DNA of 11,162 nucleotides, taken from assembly GCA_014381795.1 (NCBI GenBank), contig JACNKY010000277.1, forward strand, positions 1-11,162. Direction: 5' to 3'. The notes under the pieces were generated by a model. The model saw only the letters and a list, made by a program, of their open reading frames with translations. It had not been told where the DNA came from and made no database searches. The DNA comes from Pseudomonadota bacterium. GTDB lineage: Bacteria > SAR324 > NAC60-12. Made by a program: the position numbers and the translations under genes. Shown here in pieces: positions 7,361 to 11,162 of this stretch; the first letter of the stretch is position 1; every line of letters begins with the position of its first letter.

Positions 7361-7387
7361 TCTCCTCTGCAGCAAGCTGTTTTAATT

Positions 7388-10300
7388 ATGGATACTAATT
7401 TTTCTCCAATTGAAAATTATCCCTTCCTCTCTCCGTTCATCTTTACAGAGGATCCGCAAAAACTTGAAAAACACAAAAAAGCTTTACTTAAAAAACTGAT
7501 TAAAGCCTGGATGCCTCTGCATATTGAGAACAACCAGACACAGGAATATCTCGCTGCCCGTGAAGACGTTTTTGCAACTGTTACTGCAGAGTATTATGAA
7601 GAGCAATATAAAACAATTGTAGAAAAGAGTCTGAGCGCTGACAGTTCCTTCGACACTCTCGCCCAAAATACACGTCTCCTGGACAGTATCATCCATACTG
7701 CTTTCGAATATGCTTTCAAAGATTTGCCAATCCTCAAAGAAAAAATAATTGAAGAACTCAAAAAAGAGTATCGATTCAAAAAACAAAAACTACCTAAAAA
7801 TCGGCAAAAACTCAAACTTACCCAAAAACAAATCGAGAAACTTGAAGCCAATCCGGAAGATCCTGAACAAAGGCAATTACTGAAATATTACAACAGTATT
7901 GAAGCAGATTTAACTAAGGAGACAGCTTCCCTCAATGAACGCGTGAAGTACCTAAAAGAATTAATGCCGCTTGCTCAGCAAGCTGAATTCAAACGTGATT
8001 TTTTACTTAATCATCTGGTAATCTTTGCCAGAGGAGGATACGGACGTGCGGAACTCAGTTTCGCTTCAGACAGGGATCTAGGGTATTGCCTTGATACACA
8101 GCAGTTAAGTTCCGGAGAAGCTGAAATTTGCCGGCAGCTCATCATACATATTGAGCATTTACTCCGGATAGCGGGTATAGAAACGGCTCACCAATACTTT
8201 GAATTAAACGAGGATTTATCCCGTTTTAAGGACCCCGCAGCAATTCATACTATTCCGGCCATCCTGGAAAGCAGAGTTCTGTTGGGTAGTAATAATTTGG
8301 CTAATGCACTGAAACGTCGATTTTTTCAAATCCTGCCTTATGAAACCTTCGTCCTGAGCCAGATACGAGATTACCATGACCGCACAGTCCCTGGATTGAG
8401 CCAAATGAATCTTAAAGAAGATCAAGGTGGGTTACGCTCTCTGCAAATCCCGCTTTGGTTGGCGGCTGCGACTTTTGGTGTTTTTCCAAATCAAACTGCA
8501 GATATGCTCGCCCTGTTAATTCAAAAACGTATAATTTCACCGAGACAGGGTTTTAAACTTTGTCAGGCGCTGGAATTTTTGTATGACTTACGCAACTTTT
8601 CTGCAACCGCAGAGAAGTTTCATTTTGATAATGAAGCGCGTGAAAGAGGTCTTTCTGAAAAAGATCTCAAGATTAATATTATCAATGATGCAACAGAGCG
8701 CCTTTACCTGCTCAAGAAAAATCGTTTCCAGAGTATAGACGTATTTGACCGCTATCGACTGCAGATGGTGAATTATATTCAATATCTTTCACAGGAAATT
8801 TTACAGCGACTGCTGGACCGCACCATAGTAAGGACTTTCTCAAATTTCCAGGTTGTCGTCCATCTGGGTAAGCGTCAAATTGTTGAGGTAAATGCTCTTG
8901 AAGGTTTACCGCAAGTGCCGATATCGCTAATATTCAACGATCCAACTGCGTTACTTGAGCTCTTTGAATATGTGGGGCAGTCCGAATATGATTTGTCTTT
9001 TGAACTCAAAGACGAAATGGCGGATCTGATCCGGATCATCACTCCGGATGTTATCAATGCTCACCGTACGCAGATCGCTGAACGTTTTACCAAACTCATG
9101 CTCACTCCGTTTGCTGCAAGTGCCTGGCGAATTATGTTAGATATTTGTGAACCGATTAATGCAGAAAATGAACCTCGGACTTTGATGGGCTGTTTCATTC
9201 CAGAAACGAATAAGATGCGCTTTTTACTGCGTAACCTGGCTTACCATCAACATCCGGTTTGCACTCATACTCTGAATGCCCTTGATCGTACGCAAAAAGA
9301 ACTGGACCGGCTAAAAAAAGATTATCAGGAACTATATCAATATCTTGATCCAAAGCATATCTTAGCACTCAAGTGGGGCATCCTGTTCCACGATGTAGGA
9401 AAAATAGATCCGCAGACTGATCATGAAGTTTCTGGAACTTCAATTGCGGTCAAGGCTCTTGAACGTATCGGTTATGAAGACCAGGAATTATTCGCGCTTG
9501 TATCACTGCTTATTGCACATCACACGACTGTCGTTCAACTCAGCAGAACTTCCGCTTATTTCGATCAAGCACTGCAAAGTTTTTTCGAAATTGCGGACCG
9601 TAACCTGATTAATGTCATTTTGCTTTTTCTCTGCAATATTTCGGATTACATTTCTGTGAGTGACAGCAACGCCCACTCAACGCGAGGATTAAGAACATTT
9701 TTTGAGGAGACATACCGTGTTTTTACCGAAATGCGTTCCTCCCAAAAGCAAGAGGATTCCATGGATTTTATCCTCTCGTATCTTGATAACAAAAAAATTG
9801 ACCTCGAATCAGACACACGTATTGATCTGCTGATAAACAGAAGTCTCCGTGAAAATCTTGATTCTGTTTTACTCAAACCGTTGGAACTGATAAACAAAAA
9901 AGAAAGGAAACTGCTTGAAAAATCCGGTGATGAATTACAAGTCCTCTGGCGTGACCTTAAACTGGGTTCGTTGGATAAACATGGTACTGACCAGACTACA
10001 GAAAAATTTATCCGCACAATTCGGCAAGCTCTCAGCAATAAAACTTTGGTTGAACTGACAGAGCTTTACAGTCCCTTAATCAACTGGTTTTTTGCTTCAT
10101 TTCCAAATCGCTTTCTGCTTAGTTCTTCTCCGGGAATGATTGCAGAGAATCTTACTATTTTCAACAAACTTGAACGTCCCGCAATTGTAAATGTCATCAC
10201 CAACGCAAGAGGTAGACTTAACGCTCTGCTGATTTATGTGCATGACCTGCCTCAGATTCATAGTAGAATCGCCTACACCTTGAACCTTAAGCACCTTAAC

Positions 10301-10846
10301 ATTGAATCAGCAAAGATAAACCAAATAAATTTTGCAAGCGGTCACGTTGCTTTTTGCTATTATTTGAAGGTCTCAAAAAGGGAAGAGGATAATGTTATTT
10401 TTCCACTTGAGCTGGAAACTTCCATCAGAAGAAATACCCCGCCTGCACTGAAAATAAAGCCACAGACTTTTCTCTACAACACAAAGTTTCAGTTGGAGTA
10501 CCTCAAGGATGATAAAAAGGGCTACATAATCAAAGAAACCAATAATGTCTCTTCTGGCGATTTTCCAGTGTGGAAAGGAGATTCACGCGATAAAACTGAA
10601 TTTTCAAGACGTGATAAAAATTATCTCCGTATTAAAATAACAGCCGAAGACGCACCCCTCGTTTATTACAAAATGGTCAGTGCGTTTGATCGGGCAAGAG
10701 TAGTGATTCAGCAGGCCGTCATTACAACCATCGGCCATCAAGTTATCGATACCTTTTATATTACAACTGACGATAATGAAAAACTGCTTAAATCAGACTT
10801 TGAGGAATCCCTCAAACAGGCACTGATGAGTCCCTCTGAAATTTGA
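7388..10846 (+). CDS. glnD: GlnD-type PII uridylyltransferase/uridylyl-removing enzyme, unusually long
   Basis: GlnD senses glutamine and adds or removes UMP on PII, controlling nitrogen assimilation. Domains in order: a lysine-rich helical, partly coiled-coil N-terminal region (1 to ~210); the nucleotidyltransferase site GGYGRAEL at 216-223 with metal-binding Asp228 and Asp230 in SDRD; the family's GGLRSLQIPLWLA segment; and an HD phosphohydrolase domain with His622/His627, FHDVGK (H668-D669), His711-His712 in AHHTTV and a distal Asp in NISDY. Two C-terminal ACT-like domains follow at about 928-1010 and 1078-1150, the latter ending GHQVIDTFYITTDDNEKL. At 1152 residues it is about 260 longer than E. 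coli GlnD, chiefly at the N-terminus and around the HD region. Both catalytic centres look intact. No glnB or amtB is nearby, so the PII substrate is inferred from family. ATG 7388 has no Shine-Dalgarno. Confidence 0.88.
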   Translation: MDTNFSPIENYPFLSPFIFTEDPQKLEKHKKALLKKLIKAWMPLHIENNQTQEYLAAREDVFATVTAEYYEEQYKTIVEKSLSADSSFDTLAQNTRLLDSIIHTAFEYAFKDLPILKEKIIEELKKEYRFKKQKLPKNRQKLKLTQKQIEKLEANPEDPEQRQLLKYYNSIEADLTKETASLNERVKYLKELMPLAQQAEFKRDFLLNHLVIFARGGYGRAELSFASDRDLGYCLDTQQLSSGEAEICRQLIIHIEHLLRIAGIETAHQYFELNEDLSRFKDPAAIHTIPAILESRVLLGSNNLANALKRRFFQILPYETFVLSQIRDYHDRTVPGLSQMNLKEDQGGLRSLQIPLWLAAATFGVFPNQTADMLALLIQKRIISPRQGFKLCQALEFLYDLRNFSATAEKFHFDNEARERGLSEKDLKINIINDATERLYLLKKNRFQSIDVFDRYRLQMVNYIQYLSQEILQRLLDRTIVRTFSNFQVVVHLGKRQIVEVNALEGLPQVPISLIFNDPTALLELFEYVGQSEYDLSFELKDEMADLIRIITPDVINAHRTQIAERFTKLMLTPFAASAWRIMLDICEPINAENEPRTLMGCFIPETNKMRFLLRNLAYHQHPVCTHTLNALDRTQKELDRLKKDYQELYQYLDPKHILALKWGILFHDVGKIDPQTDHEVSGTSIAVKALERIGYEDQELFALVSLLIAHHTTVVQLSRTSAYFDQALQSFFEIADRNLINVILLFLCNISDYISVSDSNAHSTRGLRTFFEETYRVFTEMRSSQKQEDSMDFILSYLDNKKIDLESDTRIDLLINRSLRENLDSVLLKPLELINKKERKLLEKSGDELQVLWRDLKLGSLDKHGTDQTTEKFIRTIRQALSNKTLVELTELYSPLINWFFASFPNRFLLSSSPGMIAENLTIFNKLERPAIVNVITNARGRLNALLIYVHDLPQIHSRIAYTLNLKHLNIESAKINQINFASGHVAFCYYLKVSKREEDNVIFPLELETSIRRNTPPALKIKPQTFLYNTKFQLEYLKDDKKGYIIKETNNVSSGDFPVWKGDSRDKTEFSRRDKNYLRIKITAEDAPLVYYKMVSAFDRARVVIQQAVITTIGHQVIDTFYITTDDNEKLLKSDFEESLKQALMSPSEI

Positions 10847-10924
10847 TATCACTACATTCATATAATGTGATTGAAAAAGTTTGACTTTAACAATGATTGT
10901 GATAATTTAGATAAAACTTTGTAT

Positions 10925-11055
10925 CCAGATGACACTGAGGGATCTGGCCCTTTGAAGTGTCGAGCATCCTTTTTCCGCATCAAGGTGCTAATGCCAGCCC
11001 CTCCGGGAAGTTCCGGAAGGGAGTCGATACGACTCGATTCGAGTAAAGTGCTGGT
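10925..11055 (+). other. Noncoding tail with clustered inverted repeats, possible structured RNA
   Basis: The 315 bases after glnD (10847-11162) hold no convincing gene. They contain several short stems: CCAGAT 10925-10930 with ATCTGG 10942-10947; GACACT 10931-10936 with AGTGTC 10956-10961; and an outer stem GCCAGC 10993-10998 with GCTGGT 11050-11055. The outer stem encloses one hairpin at 10999-11020 (TCCGG/CCGGA core) and another at 11021-11035 (GAGTCG-ata-CGACTC). The 10981-11060 segment is visibly more GC-rich than its flanks. I do not recognise a known RNA family. The strand is assigned only because all neighbours are on +. Confidence 0.35.
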
Positions 11056-11080
11056 CCGCCTATTTTAGTGGCCCACCTGT

Positions 11081-11111
11081 TTGATTCTCGTTTATCAGTT
11101 TGCAGTATAAT
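11081..11111 (+). promoter_or_regulatory. Candidate promoter near the window end
   Basis: A perfect TATAAT -10 box lies at 11106-11111. TTGATT (11081-11086, four of six matches to -35) lies 19 bases upstream, a slightly long spacing. Transcription would start near 11118 and run out of the window, so the gene it would serve cannot be seen. Confidence 0.4.
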
Positions 11112-11162
11112 CCGCAGGGATATTGTTATTCCTCCTGTGGAGAGACTCTGCCTGTCATTTCA

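Noticed and set aside
10848..10871. Hairpin ATCA..CATT/AATGTGAT directly after the glnD stop as a terminator
   Set aside because: It is AT-rich with a three-base bulge and is followed by A's, not T's, so it is not a convincing intrinsic terminator on the + strand.
10934..11013. In-order strings resembling a TPP riboswitch (CTGAG, CCCTTTGAA, TAATGCCAGC, GGGAAGTTC)
   Set aside because: The conserved ACCTGATCTGG-like arm that must pair with GCCAG is missing, no P1/P2 partner strand is visible, and GCCAGC has a better partner at 11050-11055. An Rfam RF00059 covariance search would decide.
11011..11022. TTCCGGAAGGGAG resembles the GGAA tetraloop region of bacterial SRP RNA
   Set aside because: The flanking conserved GGTCAGG and AGCAGCC strands of helix 8 are absent, and the segment pairs well with the upstream CCCCTCCGG instead.
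10871..11068. 65-residue reading frame after glnD
   Set aside because: It needs a non-ATG start, has no ribosome binding site or recognisable family feature, and overlaps the inverted-repeat cluster.

Overview
The window is a bacterial chromosomal stretch read entirely on the + strand, with densely packed genes and moderate GC. It starts inside secE and continues as the classical transcription/ribosomal protein block nusG-rplK-rplA-rplJ-rplL. That block ends at a clear intrinsic terminator. Behind it lie four unrelated housekeeping genes: an aspartate carbamoyltransferase (pyrB), a double-domain CDP-alcohol phosphatidyltransferase, ruvB, and a long GlnD-type PII uridylyltransferase. The last ~315 bases carry no convincing gene but hold several inverted repeats and a good -10 box. 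I see no mobile element, CRISPR array, tRNA or rRNA, and no convincing minus-strand gene.

Organism: the gene set (GlnD with NTase, HD and ACT domains, ATCase, L10 leader) points to a Gram-negative-type bacterium. rpoB does not follow rplL, several starts lack a Shine-Dalgarno sequence, and NusG has a long acidic N-terminal extension, so it is not a close relative of the usual model proteobacteria. A deep-branching proteobacterial-like lineage such as a deltaproteobacterium or a SAR324-type marine bacterium is possible. That is a guess; nothing in the sequence proves it.

Layout: 3-122 is the 3' end of secE; 112-942 is nusG, whose start is uncertain; 955-1380 rplK and 1377-2072 rplA overlap by ATGA. 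2073-2327 is a long structured leader containing a recognisable L10 autoregulatory element, followed by a second stem-loop whose 3' arm covers an AAGGAG sequence. 2328-2852 is rplJ, 2923-3306 rplL, and 3319-3353 the terminator. 3354-3530 is a spacer with a possible promoter. 3531-4586 is pyrB, 4660-6156 the CDP-alcohol phosphatidyltransferase fusion, 6163-7227 ruvB and 7388-10846 glnD.

How they work together: secE-nusG-rplKAJL makes the Sec translocase subunit, the transcription elongation factor, and the L11/L1/L10/L12 proteins of the ribosome's L1 stalk and GTPase-associated centre; the L10 leader is expected to tune rplJL translation. The second half is a loose series of housekeeping functions: pyrimidine synthesis, membrane phospholipid synthesis, Holliday-junction migration and nitrogen signalling. 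Only the phosphatidyltransferase-ruvB pair is tightly spaced (6 bases), so those two are probably co-transcribed. No wholly novel system is evident. The points most worth checking are the fused phosphatidyltransferase with altered motifs, the absence of rpoBC after rplL, the double-layered rplJ leader, and the structured noncoding tail.
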